Assembly (NCBI GenBank): GCA_900321605.1
Contig: ONWR01000011.1
Location: forward strand, 1 to 56,165
Source: an uncultured Bacteroidales bacterium
GTDB lineage: Bacteria; Bacteroidota; Bacteroidia; Bacteroidales; Paludibacteraceae
Length of the DNA: 56,165 bases
Direction of reading: 5' to 3'
Shown: piece after piece, positions 39,695 through 47,823 of the stretch
Position numbering within the stretch: position 1 is the stretch's first letter
Layout of the letters: each line of letters begins with the position of its first letter
Program-made: the position numbers and the translations under genes
Notes under the pieces: generated by a model
What the model saw: only the letters and a program-made list of their open reading frames with translations
What the model was told of the DNA's origin: nothing
Database searches by the model: none

Positions 39695-40957
39695 ATGAAG
39701 CTGCTGCTTATATTATTGTCCGTCATGAGTTTTACCGTGCAGACTAAAACCACAGTGTCGGTAGATGGTGCTACGCCTTCCAATATGGAGGTGGAGTATA
39801 GCAACAGCTATCAGAAAGGCGATGTGCGGAAAGATGATGTAGCAGCGTTGATGCTGACTGAATTGGGCGGTATCGCGGTAGAGAAAGTAGTGGCTCATGT
39901 GCGGTCTAATGCCAGCGGTGGAGCCGGTAATTTTGAGGTTCGCGCGAACGGATATACGGTGGGGCAGAAATCCGGTACATTCAAGGATTGGACAGGCGCG
40001 TATGATAGTCAGAATTATCACGCTATTACGTTGGTCTCCGGCAGTGTGGCGAATGTCTATAATCTTACAATCCAACTGATCGGAACCGCGAACTCGCTTC
40101 ATATCGAAAAATTTGTCGTTACGTATGGCGATTCGCCTGCAAAGTCCGTGACGCTCATGAGCGGTGCTACACCGATGGACACTTTGCGCGAAGAGACAGG
40201 CGGAGCGGGAGTGCTTCTGCCGAGGATGGAGAATCAAGGTCGATGGCAGTTCGTGGGGTGGAGTGATACAGAGTTTGAGGAGTTGGACGAGATGCCGCTT
40301 TTGTACAAAGCGTATGAGATGTTCTATCCCGAAGAGAACTGCACGCTGTGGGCGGTGTACTTCTATAATGATACCCCGGATAGAGCCTATGTGACGGATC
40401 TGGTGGACGGAGAGTACCTGTATGTGAATAGAGCCTTTGATATCTCTCTCAATGGTGTTCCGGATGCTGGGAGCGGCAAAATGTCTTGGAGTATAACGGA
40501 CGTACATGATGAAAATCAATACTATACGATATCGTTTGCTTCGCCGGATACTGCCTATATTACGCATACCAAAACAGGTAATCCGATAGGCTATGCGGGA
40601 ACCAAGATGGCGATAAAACCGAGTCCATGGTTAGTGTACCATCAGGGGGATGAAACCTTGTTTTATACGTTCATCAATGGGAAAAACTATGTCTTGTGGT
40701 TGAATATATGTGATGGGAAGCAAGAAAACTGCTATGCCGGTTTGCTGCAAACTAACCCGATGGCTTCTCCGATGGCTTTGCTGCCTTCGCACCGACGCGG
40801 AGCTTTGCGGTATAGTTGTCATCCCGAGCGGCTCATGGGAACGGAGTCTATTTCTTCCTCTGAAGGTAAAGCCCGAAAAATACTCCGTAACGGACAAGTG
40901 TTGATCCTCCTCAACGGAGAGACTTATACGATCATGGGATCGAAAATAAATGATTGA
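39695..40957 (+). CDS. Secreted protein with C-terminal sorting-like tail
   Basis: A 420-residue protein with a short signal peptide (LLLILLSVMSFTV). It is rich in beta strands: an N-terminal part (VSVDGATPSNMEVEYSN, VVAHVRSNASGGAGNFEV, LHIEKFVVTYGDSPAK), a repeat-like GWSDTEFEELDEMP segment similar to cell-surface beta-grasp repeats, and a lectin-like third domain. The tail ARKILRNGQVLILLNGETY is shared with the 20403 and 28962 proteins. Just before the tail, 40811-40865 encodes SCHPERLMGTESISS, a translated dispersed repeat. Probably exported and cell-attached; function unknown. Confidence 0.7.
   Translation: MKLLLILLSVMSFTVQTKTTVSVDGATPSNMEVEYSNSYQKGDVRKDDVAALMLTELGGIAVEKVVAHVRSNASGGAGNFEVRANGYTVGQKSGTFKDWTGAYDSQNYHAITLVSGSVANVYNLTIQLIGTANSLHIEKFVVTYGDSPAKSVTLMSGATPMDTLREETGGAGVLLPRMENQGRWQFVGWSDTEFEELDEMPLLYKAYEMFYPEENCTLWAVYFYNDTPDRAYVTDLVDGEYLYVNRAFDISLNGVPDAGSGKMSWSITDVHDENQYYTISFASPDTAYITHTKTGNPIGYAGTKMAIKPSPWLVYHQGDETLFYTFINGKNYVLWLNICDGKQENCYAGLLQTNPMASPMALLPSHRRGALRYSCHPERLMGTESISSSEGKARKILRNGQVLILLNGETYTIMGSKIND
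40811..40865 (+). repeat. Translated CHPER-type dispersed repeat
   Basis: GTCATCCCGAGCGGCTC onward resembles the common bacterial intergenic repeat whose translation reads CHPERSEG. Here it is in frame before the C-terminal tail. Confidence 0.5.
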
Positions 40958-40975
40958 TTATTTGTAATTTAGCAT

Positions 40976-42991
40976 ATGAAATTATTGGTAATTATACTAT
41001 CGGTTTTAACCGGAATACTCAGCGGCGACTATAACGCCAAAACGCTTAGTGAAGCAGAGCAGGATAGTATCTTGGCGAGTTATAATCCTTCCTTGACTCC
41101 CAAAGGTCGCTACCGTCTGGAGAAAGAGAATGAACAGAAGATCTTTCGTCATTCCGAAGTGGCGGATTGGTTCGTTTATGATACCATGCGTCATACGCGT
41201 AAGCGTTTGGGCGAAGGTATATTCGGAGCAGAAGTCAAGGTGCGTGACGCGGTGATGTCACCTAACGGAAGGTACGTGGCGTTTGCCAAGGACAACAACC
41301 TCTATATCCATAAACTCGATTTCGGTACCGAGGTGGCGGTCTCCAAAGACGAGAACACCGATATCATCAGCGGTGTAGCCGATTGGTTGTATGAAGAGGA
41401 GTTTGGTACAACCGCCCTCTTTGCTTGGAGTCCCGATTCAAAACAGTTGGCGTTCGTTCGGCTCAACGAGACTGAGGTACCAAGTTTCTCATGGGAAGTG
41501 TATGCTGATACTCAATATCCGACCTTGGAGAGCCTGCGCTATCCGAAAGCCGGTTGTCAGAATGCAAAAGCATCGGTTTGCGTCTATGATGTGGCTACCA
41601 AAGGGATCCTCACGATGCAGGTGACCAACGACCAACGACCAACGACCAGCGACAAGGACTTCTATTTCCCGCGTCTCAAATGGTATAACGAGAGTACTTT
41701 GTTTGTCCTGCGTGTGAATCGCGACCAGACGAAGATGGACGTGCTCTCCTGCAATGCCAAATCAACCGTCTCGAACCTTTGGTATCACGAGGAGAGCAAG
41801 AAATACTTCGTGGACTACTCGCTCTTCGATCAGTGGCAGTGGTTAACCGACGGAAGGGTTATCGTCCTCAGTGAGCAGGAGGGTTGGAGACGTGCGTATT
41901 TATATGGAAAAGACGGTATCCAGCTGCGTGCTTTGACGCCGGATGAGATCGACGTAACGGCGTTGTACGGCGTGAACGAGAAGACCCAGATCCTCTTCTA
42001 TCAAGCCGCTCCGACGCCTTCTACACGGCATATATACGGACTCAGCCTGAAGAAAAATACCATTACCCAAGTCTCCAAAGAAGATGGTATCTGGTCTGCC
42101 CGTTTTGCGAAGGACTGCAACAGTTCCATCTTATGCTATCAGTCGTTCGACACCCCCAATGAATATATCTTGTCCACCAAGGACAAATGGTCCATTATAG
42201 AGGATAATTCAGAGGTCAAGGCAGCTTGGCAAGCCAATAAACTGCCCGAACCGCAACTTCTCAAAATCCCCAATGCCAAAGGCCAAGACTTAGAGGCAAT
42301 GCTGATGATTCCAAATGACAAAGCTCAAATCCCCTTAGTCGTCATGCACTACAGCGGTCCGCAGAGTCAGCGTGTACTCAACCGTTGGCGTAAGCGATTC
42401 GAATATGCTTTGGTGAATGCCGGATATGCGGTGCTCATCGTGGATACACGAGGATCGGATTGCCGTGGCCGGGCTTGGAGAAACGAGACTTATATGTCGC
42501 TTGGTCAGAAAGAGGCGGAGGATCTGATTGCTGCGGCTAAGTACATTTCCAAACGGAAAGATATTGACGGTGACCGTATGGCGATACTCGGTTGGAGTTA
42601 CGGCGGTTACCAGACTCTCTATACGATGTCGCAGAAGAATCATCCTTTCAAGGCGGGTATTGCTATCGCACCTGTGACGGATTGGAAATTATACGACAGC
42701 GCTTATACAGAGCGTTATATGCGTCGTCCGCAGGTGAACCCAAGGGGCTACGAAGAGGCTTCGCTTCTCAACAAAGCAGCAGACTTGAAAGGCAACGTGC
42801 TGATCATTCACGGAACGGCGGATGATAATGTGCATGTACAGCACACGATGCAATATATTGACGCACTCGTGCGTGCGGACAAGCAATTCGAGATGCAGCT
42901 CTATCCCGATGACAACCATCATCTGCGCAAAGGTAATAATGCACCTCATATGCACGAGCGTATCCTTCGCTTCCTCGCGCGCAGTCTTTAA
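40976..42991 (+). CDS. Dipeptidyl peptidase IV-like S9 peptidase
   Basis: A 671-residue secreted peptidase with a signal segment (LLVIILSVLTGIL), a beta-propeller domain and an alpha/beta-hydrolase domain. The exopeptidase site DWLYEEEF (the Glu pair that binds the substrate amino terminus) points to DPP-IV activity, releasing X-Pro dipeptides. The catalytic residues are Ser541 in GWSYGGY, Asp616/617 in HGTADDNVHV and His648 in DDNHHLR. A GACCAAC tract encodes residues 216-226 (VTNDQRPTTSD) in a propeller loop. Its stop codon is the first 3 nt of another tract (42989-43016). Slightly shorter than typical DPP-IV. Confidence 0.93.
   Translation: MKLLVIILSVLTGILSGDYNAKTLSEAEQDSILASYNPSLTPKGRYRLEKENEQKIFRHSEVADWFVYDTMRHTRKRLGEGIFGAEVKVRDAVMSPNGRYVAFAKDNNLYIHKLDFGTEVAVSKDENTDIISGVADWLYEEEFGTTALFAWSPDSKQLAFVRLNETEVPSFSWEVYADTQYPTLESLRYPKAGCQNAKASVCVYDVATKGILTMQVTNDQRPTTSDKDFYFPRLKWYNESTLFVLRVNRDQTKMDVLSCNAKSTVSNLWYHEESKKYFVDYSLFDQWQWLTDGRVIVLSEQEGWRRAYLYGKDGIQLRALTPDEIDVTALYGVNEKTQILFYQAAPTPSTRHIYGLSLKKNTITQVSKEDGIWSARFAKDCNSSILCYQSFDTPNEYILSTKDKWSIIEDNSEVKAAWQANKLPEPQLLKIPNAKGQDLEAMLMIPNDKAQIPLVVMHYSGPQSQRVLNRWRKRFEYALVNAGYAVLIVDTRGSDCRGRAWRNETYMSLGQKEAEDLIAAAKYISKRKDIDGDRMAILGWSYGGYQTLYTMSQKNHPFKAGIAIAPVTDWKLYDSAYTERYMRRPQVNPRGYEEASLLNKAADLKGNVLIIHGTADDNVHVQHTMQYIDALVRADKQFEMQLYPDDNHHLRKGNNAPHMHERILRFLARSL
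41623..41650 (+). repeat. GACCAAC x4 tract inside the DPP-IV gene
   Basis: GACCAAC three times then GACCAGC. The same word family occurs in the non-coding tracts at 45889-45958 and 50151-50207. Confidence 0.95.
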
Positions 42992-43016
42992 TTTTGAATT
43001 TTTAATTTTGAATTTC
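42989..43016. repeat. TAATTTT/GAATTTT tract at the DPP-IV stop codon
   Basis: TAATTTT, GAATTTT, TAATTTT, GAATTTC; the stop TAA is the first three bases of the tract. Confidence 0.9.
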
Positions 43017-43024
43017 TATTAGAT

Positions 43025-44284
43025 ATGAAAAACAACAAAACATTAACAATCGTCACCATCATCGCGATGATCTTTCTCTACGCGATGATATCGTTTGTGA
43101 CAAACTTAGCAGCTCCGGTGGGTAAGATTTGGGGCGAGTCGTTTACGGATCCTGCGCAGGCAGAGCGTATGGGAATGTTGGGTAACCTCTTCAATTTCTT
43201 GGCGTACCTCATCATGGGTATTCCTGCAGGAAACATCCTTGCCAAATACGGATATAAAAAGACCGCGTTGGTAGCGTTGGCCTTGGGTTTTGTCGGAATT
43301 GGCGTACAATGGTTGTCCGGCATAACGGATAGTTTCTATGTCTATCTGATGGGTGCGCTTATCTGCGGATTCTGCGTATGTATCCTGAATACGGTCGGCA
43401 ACCCGATGCTGAACCTGCTTGGAGGTGGTGGTAACAAAGGTAACCAGTTGAACCTTATTGGTGGTACTTTTCAATCATTCTCTGCAGCTCTGACCCCGAT
43501 GTTAGTAGGTGCCATTATTGGAGAAAGTCTGGTGGGCAAAGAGATAGACGATGTGAACATCGTGTTATACATTGCGATGGCTATTTTTGCTCTTATCTTC
43601 ATCATCATCTTCTTCACTCCTATCGCAGAGCCCTCCAAGGTCGGCGACGCGGTAGTGTATGAGCGCAGCCCATGGGCATTCCGCCATTTCGTATTAGGTG
43701 CCGTAGCTATCTTCTTCTATGTGGGAATCGAGGTCGGTGTACCCGCTACGCTGATCAGTTATCTGCATAAGGCGGCAGGAACGGGATATGATGCTGCTAC
43801 GTTTGTTGCCGGTCTGTACTGGTTGCTGATGTTAGTGGGACGTTTCATCGGTTCCGTCATCGGAGGTAAGGTAAGCAGTAGAGTAATGGTCATTTGCGTA
43901 GCCGCATTAGCTATATCCCTGATGGGAGGAGCGATGGCATTAGACAACAGCGTAATGGTGAAAATGCCGACAAACTGGACCTTTGAGATGCAGGCGATGC
44001 CAATTGCAGCATTGCTGATCATGTTGGTAGGTTTGTGTACTTCGGTCATGTGGGGTTCGATCTTTAATATGGCTACCGAGGGATTAGGTAAGTACACCGC
44101 CAAAGCAAGTGGTATATTTATGATGATGGTGTTCGGCGGTGGTGTAGTGCCGTATTTCCAGAGTGTGGTAGCTGCGCATAATTGCTTGTTTAGTTATATC
44201 GTACCCTTGATCGGTGTAGCTTATATACTCTTCTACGCTATCTGGGGAAGCAAGAATGTCAATAAAAATATTAAGGTGGACTAA
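43025..44284 (+). CDS. MFS sugar transporter (glucose/galactose type)
   Basis: A 419-residue polytopic protein with 12 hydrophobic helices. It shows features of the FucP-like sugar:H+ symporters of Bacteroidota: N-terminal MISFVTNLAAPVGKIW, LAYLIMGIPAGNILAKYGYKK (loop 2-3 motif), and MWGSIFNMATEGLGKYTAKASGIFMMM near the end. It directly precedes a ROK-family sugar kinase by 19 nt, so uptake followed by phosphorylation of glucose or a related hexose is the likely job. Confidence 0.88.
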   Translation: MKNNKTLTIVTIIAMIFLYAMISFVTNLAAPVGKIWGESFTDPAQAERMGMLGNLFNFLAYLIMGIPAGNILAKYGYKKTALVALALGFVGIGVQWLSGITDSFYVYLMGALICGFCVCILNTVGNPMLNLLGGGGNKGNQLNLIGGTFQSFSAALTPMLVGAIIGESLVGKEIDDVNIVLYIAMAIFALIFIIIFFTPIAEPSKVGDAVVYERSPWAFRHFVLGAVAIFFYVGIEVGVPATLISYLHKAAGTGYDAATFVAGLYWLLMLVGRFIGSVIGGKVSSRVMVICVAALAISLMGGAMALDNSVMVKMPTNWTFEMQAMPIAALLIMLVGLCTSVMWGSIFNMATEGLGKYTAKASGIFMMMVFGGGVVPYFQSVVAAHNCLFSYIVPLIGVAYILFYAIWGSKNVNKNIKVD

Positions 44285-44303
44285 TTTTTAAATACATTAT
44301 ATC

Positions 44304-45260
44304 ATGAAAAAGTATGCATTAGGCATTGACTTAGGCGGTACAGGCACTAAGTTCGGTTTAGTAAGTGAAGAAGGTAAAGTTCTTCGTAGTAATTCTATTC
44401 CCACACAGCAGTATCCGGATATCGACAACTACTGCGATGTGTTGTGTGCTGGTTTGAAACAGTTGGTGGCAGACGAAGGTCTGACCATGGCAGATATCGT
44501 GGGTGTCGGCTGCGGTGCTCCGAACGCTAATTTCTATTCCGGCTGTATTGAGCAGGCTCCGAACCTCCCGTGGAAGGGTGTTGTGCCTTTCGCTAAACTC
44601 ATCAGCGAACGTATGGGCGTGAAATGTACCATCACCAATGATGCCAACGCTGCGGCTCAGGGCGAGATGATCTACGGCTCGGCACGAGGCATGAAGAACT
44701 TCATCGTCATTACCCTCGGTACCGGTGTTGGTTCGGGTATCGTCATTGATGGCAAACTGCTCTACGGTCACGATGGTTTTGCCGGTGAGTTAGGTCACTG
44801 CAAGGTCGATCATTCGGGTAACGGTCGTCTCTGCGGTTGCGGTCAGAAAGGTTGTATCGAGGCTTATGCTTCCGCTACCGGTGTGGCTCGTACGGCAAAA
44901 GAGATCGTCACTTCCACCACACAACCGACGCTTCTCCGTCAAGTGGCGGATATTGACCATATTACCTCCAAGGACGTGTTCGATGCCGCAGAGAAAGGCG
45001 ACCTCGTAGCTAAAGAGATCTTCGATTATACGGGTCGTCTGCTCGGTGAGAAACTCGCTGATTATGTGCATTTCTCAAGCCCGGAGTCAATCATCCTCTT
45101 CGGTGGTCTGACGAAATCGGGTCATTGGATCATGGATCCGATCCGTGAGGCGCTTGACGCGAACCTCATGCCGATCTGGAAGGGTAAGATCCCTGTTTCC
45201 ATCTCGGTTCTTAAAGACAGCGATGCCGCTATCCTTGGCGCATCTTCATTGGCATGGTAA
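44304..45260 (+). CDS. ROK-family sugar kinase (probable glucokinase)
   Basis: A 318-residue ATP-dependent kinase. It has the phosphate motif LGIDLGGTGTKFGLV, TNDANAAAQGEM (catalytic Asp), LGTGVGSGIVIDGKL, and the ROK zinc motif GELGHCKVD...LCGCGQKGCIEAYAS with three Cys and one His. It fits glucokinase of Bacteroidota, and the adjacent MFS sugar transporter supports a hexose substrate. Its stop overlaps the next start (TAATG). Confidence 0.9.
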   Translation: MKKYALGIDLGGTGTKFGLVSEEGKVLRSNSIPTQQYPDIDNYCDVLCAGLKQLVADEGLTMADIVGVGCGAPNANFYSGCIEQAPNLPWKGVVPFAKLISERMGVKCTITNDANAAAQGEMIYGSARGMKNFIVITLGTGVGSGIVIDGKLLYGHDGFAGELGHCKVDHSGNGRLCGCGQKGCIEAYASATGVARTAKEIVTSTTQPTLLRQVADIDHITSKDVFDAAEKGDLVAKEIFDYTGRLLGEKLADYVHFSSPESIILFGGLTKSGHWIMDPIREALDANLMPIWKGKIPVSISVLKDSDAAILGASSLAW

Positions 45261-45883
45261 TGGGAGCAATCAAGAATCTATTGCAGCGTCTGTATCCGTG
45301 CGGTGTATGCCGTACGGGTACAGCGGTGTATCTCACCTTTGATGATGGACCTATACCCGAGGTGACGCCGAAAGTGCTGGAGATCTTGGCGCGCTATAAC
45401 GTCAAGGCAACCTTTTTCATGGTCGGTGAGAATATAGACAAACACCCGGATATCTTTGCGCAGGTAGTAGCAGGAGGACACTCCATTGCGAACCATACCT
45501 ATAACCATATGAAAGGTTGGAATTTCCGCACGAAGACCTATCTGGAGAATGTGGAAAAATGGGAAGAGGTGGTCAACCGTCAGCCCTGTGCTCCGGTTAA
45601 CAGGCGTAAGATTTTCCGTCCGCCTTATGGCCGAACATGGTGGTGGCAACGCAAGGCTTTGGTTAACAGAGGTTATACTATCTATCTTTGGGATGTCCTC
45701 ACGCGCGATTATAATAAGAGTCGTACGCCTGAAGAGATGTTCGACCAGATCAAGCGTCAGACCCGCCCGGGTTCGCTCATCAATTTCCATGACTCCATCA
45801 AGTCAAACGAAAGGATGTTGGAAGTCCTCCCGAAAGCGATCGAATGGTTACAAAAAGAAGGCTACGAACTCGCAGCCCTCTAA
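45260..45883 (+). CDS. Polysaccharide deacetylase (NodB/CE4)
   Basis: A 207-residue enzyme with all five CE4 motifs: TFDDGP (motif 1, base and metal Asp), HTYNH (motif 2, two His), RPPYG (motif 3), WDVLTRDY (motif 4) and LINFHDS (motif 5). It removes acetyl groups from chitin- or peptidoglycan-like sugars. There is no clear signal peptide, though a short amphipathic N-terminus is present; location uncertain. Start at 45260 by overlap with the ROK gene (ATG at 45254 also possible). A 70-nt repeat tract follows directly after the stop. Confidence 0.92.
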   Translation: MGAIKNLLQRLYPCGVCRTGTAVYLTFDDGPIPEVTPKVLEILARYNVKATFFMVGENIDKHPDIFAQVVAGGHSIANHTYNHMKGWNFRTKTYLENVEKWEEVVNRQPCAPVNRRKIFRPPYGRTWWWQRKALVNRGYTIYLWDVLTRDYNKSRTPEEMFDQIKRQTRPGSLINFHDSIKSNERMLEVLPKAIEWLQKEGYELAAL

Positions 45884-45888
45884 CTTCT

Positions 45889-45958
45889 GACCATCGACCA
45901 TCGACTAACGACCATCGACTAACGTCCATCGACCATCGACTAACGACCAACGACCTTT
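45889..45958. repeat. Ten 7-mers filling the gap between convergent genes
   Basis: GACCATC, GACCATC, GACTAAC, GACCATC, GACTAAC, GTCCATC, GACCATC, GACTAAC, GACCAAC, GACCTTT. The tract spans nearly the whole gap from 5 nt after the deacetylase stop to the panB stop. No terminator is present. Confidence 0.95.
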
Positions 45959-46773
45959 CAGTAGCTTTCCTCAGCCGAAGGGAAGCTACTGTCTTTTACG
46001 GCTTCTACGTAGTTCTCCACCGCCTCTTTCACCTGTACACCAAGGGATGCAAAATGACGGAGGAACTTCGGTTTGAAGCCTTGGTTGAGTCCGAGCATGT
46101 CGTGCAGCACGAGCACCTGACCGTCACAACCGTTACCGGCTCCGATGCCGATCACAGGGCAGGACACCGCTTCCGTCACTCTTTTTGCCAACGCAGCAGG
46201 GATCTTCTCCAAGACGATGGAGAAACATCCGGCTTCGTCTAACAGTTTTGCATCGTGCAGCAGTTTCTCTGCTTCGGCTTCTTCTTTGGCACGCAGCCCG
46301 TAGCCGCCGAACTGGTTCACGCTTTGCGGAGTCAGTCCTAAGTGACCCATCACCGGCACTCCGGCTTGGATCATATGGCGGATAGCAGGAAGGATCTCCT
46401 CGCCGCCTTCGAGCTTAACCGCATCGCAACCGCTCTCTTTTAGAATCTTAATGGCATTGCGAACCGCCTCTTCTTCGCTCACTTGGTAGCTGCCGAAAGG
46501 CATGTCGCAAACTACCAAGGAGTGTTGCGCTGCACGGACTACTCCATTGGTCAGGAATATCATCTCGTCCACGGTAATAGGCAGCGTGTACGAATTGCCG
46601 CATACTACATTGCTGGCACTGTCGCCCACAAGGATCATATCCACACCCGCCTCGTCCACAAGCGAAGCAAGGGTGAAATCATAACTCGTTAACATGGCGA
46701 TCTTCTCGCCGTTTGCCTTCATCTGACGCAGTTTGGATGTCGTCATTCGGGTATTTTGTACATGTACGCTCAT
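45958..46773 (-). CDS. panB: Ketopantoate hydroxymethyltransferase
   Basis: A 271-residue TIM-barrel enzyme of pantothenate/CoA synthesis that makes ketopantoate from 2-oxoisovalerate and methylene-THF. Seen are KIAMLTSYDFTLASLVDEAG, ILVGDSASNVVCG (metal Asp), CDMPFGSYQVS, VKLEGGEE, GHLGLTPQSVNQFGGY and VIGIGAGNGCDGQVLVLHDM. Full length. The gene has its own promoter that overlaps the divergent promoter of the FecCD gene, and no other pan genes are adjacent. Confidence 0.97.
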   Translation of the reverse strand: MSVHVQNTRMTTSKLRQMKANGEKIAMLTSYDFTLASLVDEAGVDMILVGDSASNVVCGNSYTLPITVDEMIFLTNGVVRAAQHSLVVCDMPFGSYQVSEEEAVRNAIKILKESGCDAVKLEGGEEILPAIRHMIQAGVPVMGHLGLTPQSVNQFGGYGLRAKEEAEAEKLLHDAKLLDEAGCFSIVLEKIPAALAKRVTEAVSCPVIGIGAGNGCDGQVLVLHDMLGLNQGFKPKFLRHFASLGVQVKEAVENYVEAVKDSSFPSAEESY

Positions 46774-46795
46774 AACTTTTTTTCAAAAAAACGCA

Positions 46796-46827
46796 CAAAA
46801 TTACTGCTTTTTTTGGAAATATGCAAA
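46796..46827 (-). promoter_or_regulatory. panB promoter, interleaved with the FecCD promoter
   Basis: Minus strand TTTG (46827-46824), 20-nt spacer, TAATTTTG (46803-46796). Confidence 0.85.
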
Positions 46828-46843
46828 AAAAAGTGTACCTTTG
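46812..46843 (+). promoter_or_regulatory. FecCD promoter, interleaved with the panB promoter
   Basis: TTTG (46812-46815), 20-nt spacer, TACCTTTG (46836-46843). The ATG at 46852 is only 8 nt past the box. Confidence 0.85.
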
Positions 46844-46851
46844 TAGCCGAA

Positions 46852-47823
46852 ATGAGTAAAAATCTGTGTATATTTGGCTTTTTAGGGGTATTTTTGGTGC
46901 TTCTTTTCGGTTTGGATGTCTGTAGCGGCACTATCTGGCTTTGGCCTTTTGGCGACCTCAATCCGATGGAGCAGCAGATCGTTCATGCGATTCGTTTCCC
47001 TAAAGCCCTGACTGCTATCTTGGCGGGAGCTGCTCTGTCTGTCTCCGGTCTGATGATGCAGACCCTCTTCCGCAATCCTCTTGCCGGACCATATACCCTT
47101 GGTATCTCTTCCGGCGCAAGTCTCGGTGTCGCGCTTCTGACGATGATAGGAGGTGTCCTTTCAACTTTCAACTTTCAACTTTCAACTATAGGCTTGCCTC
47201 TTGCCGCCGTCATCGGTGCTACCTTGGTCTTGCTGCTCGTCTTGGCGGTTAGCAAACGGGTAACGAGTAATGTGAGCCTGCTGATTGTGGGTTTGATGTT
47301 TGGCTCGATAGCCGGAGCGCTGGTTTCTCTCTTGCAGAACTTCGCTAATCCCGATGCCCTCAAACTCTTCATCGTCTGGACACTCGGCTCGCTCAGTAGT
47401 GTGGGGTGGAGTGACATGCAGATGTTAGTGCCTGTTCTGGTGGCGGGTACGCTCTTCACCTTATTAGCACTCAAGCCCCTCAACGGTCTTCTTTTGGGAG
47501 AAGATTACGCGAGGGGCTTAGGCATTCATGTTGAGCGCACGCGGCTCTATATAGTCTTGGCTACGGGTCTTTTAGCCGGTGGTGTCACCGCTTTCTGCGG
47601 ACCGATTGCCTTTATCGGTGTGGCGGTGCCGCATATAGCAAGGGGTATCTTCGGAACTTCTAATCATCGCATCACCCTTCCGGCTTCAGCACTTATCGGC
47701 GCTTGCCTCTTGCTGGTCTGCGATCTGTTGTGCTCGCTCTTCATCTACCCCTTGCCTGTTTCCACCGTCTCCGCGCTCTTCGGTGCTCCGGTGATCATCT
47801 GGATCATCCTCAAGAACCGTTAG
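46852..47823 (+). CDS. FecCD-family ABC transporter permease (iron/siderophore or B12)
   Basis: A 323-residue permease with about nine helices. It shows the family signatures [43 protein letters not shown] (read as [24 protein letters not shown]) and [16 protein letters not shown]. It forms the membrane channel of a siderophore, heme or cobalamin importer. No ATPase or binding protein is adjacent, so partners are elsewhere. A CTTTCAA tract encodes residues 103-113 ([11 protein letters not shown]) in an extramembrane loop. Its stop overlaps the convergent clpB stop by 3 nt. The predicted transcript start is within a few nt of the ATG. Confidence 0.9.
   Translation: MSKNLCIFGFLGVFLVLLFGLDVCSGTIWLWPFGDLNPMEQQIVHAIRFPKALTAILAGAALSVSGLMMQTLFRNPLAGPYTLGISSGASLGVALLTMIGGVLSTFNFQLSTIGLPLAAVIGATLVLLLVLAVSKRVTSNVSLLIVGLMFGSIAGALVSLLQNFANPDALKLFIVWTLGSLSSVGWSDMQMLVPVLVAGTLFTLLALKPLNGLLLGEDYARGLGIHVERTRLYIVLATGLLAGGVTAFCGPIAFIGVAVPHIARGIFGTSNHRITLPASALIGACLLLVCDLLCSLFIYPLPVSTVSALFGAPVIIWIILKNR
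47158..47185. repeat. CTTTCAA x4 tract inside FecCD gene
   Basis: Four perfect CTTTCAA words, in frame. Confidence 0.95.

Noticed and set aside
45844-46242. Open frame through the 7-mer tract into panB antisense
   Set aside because: Reads the repeat and the reverse of panB; not a real protein.
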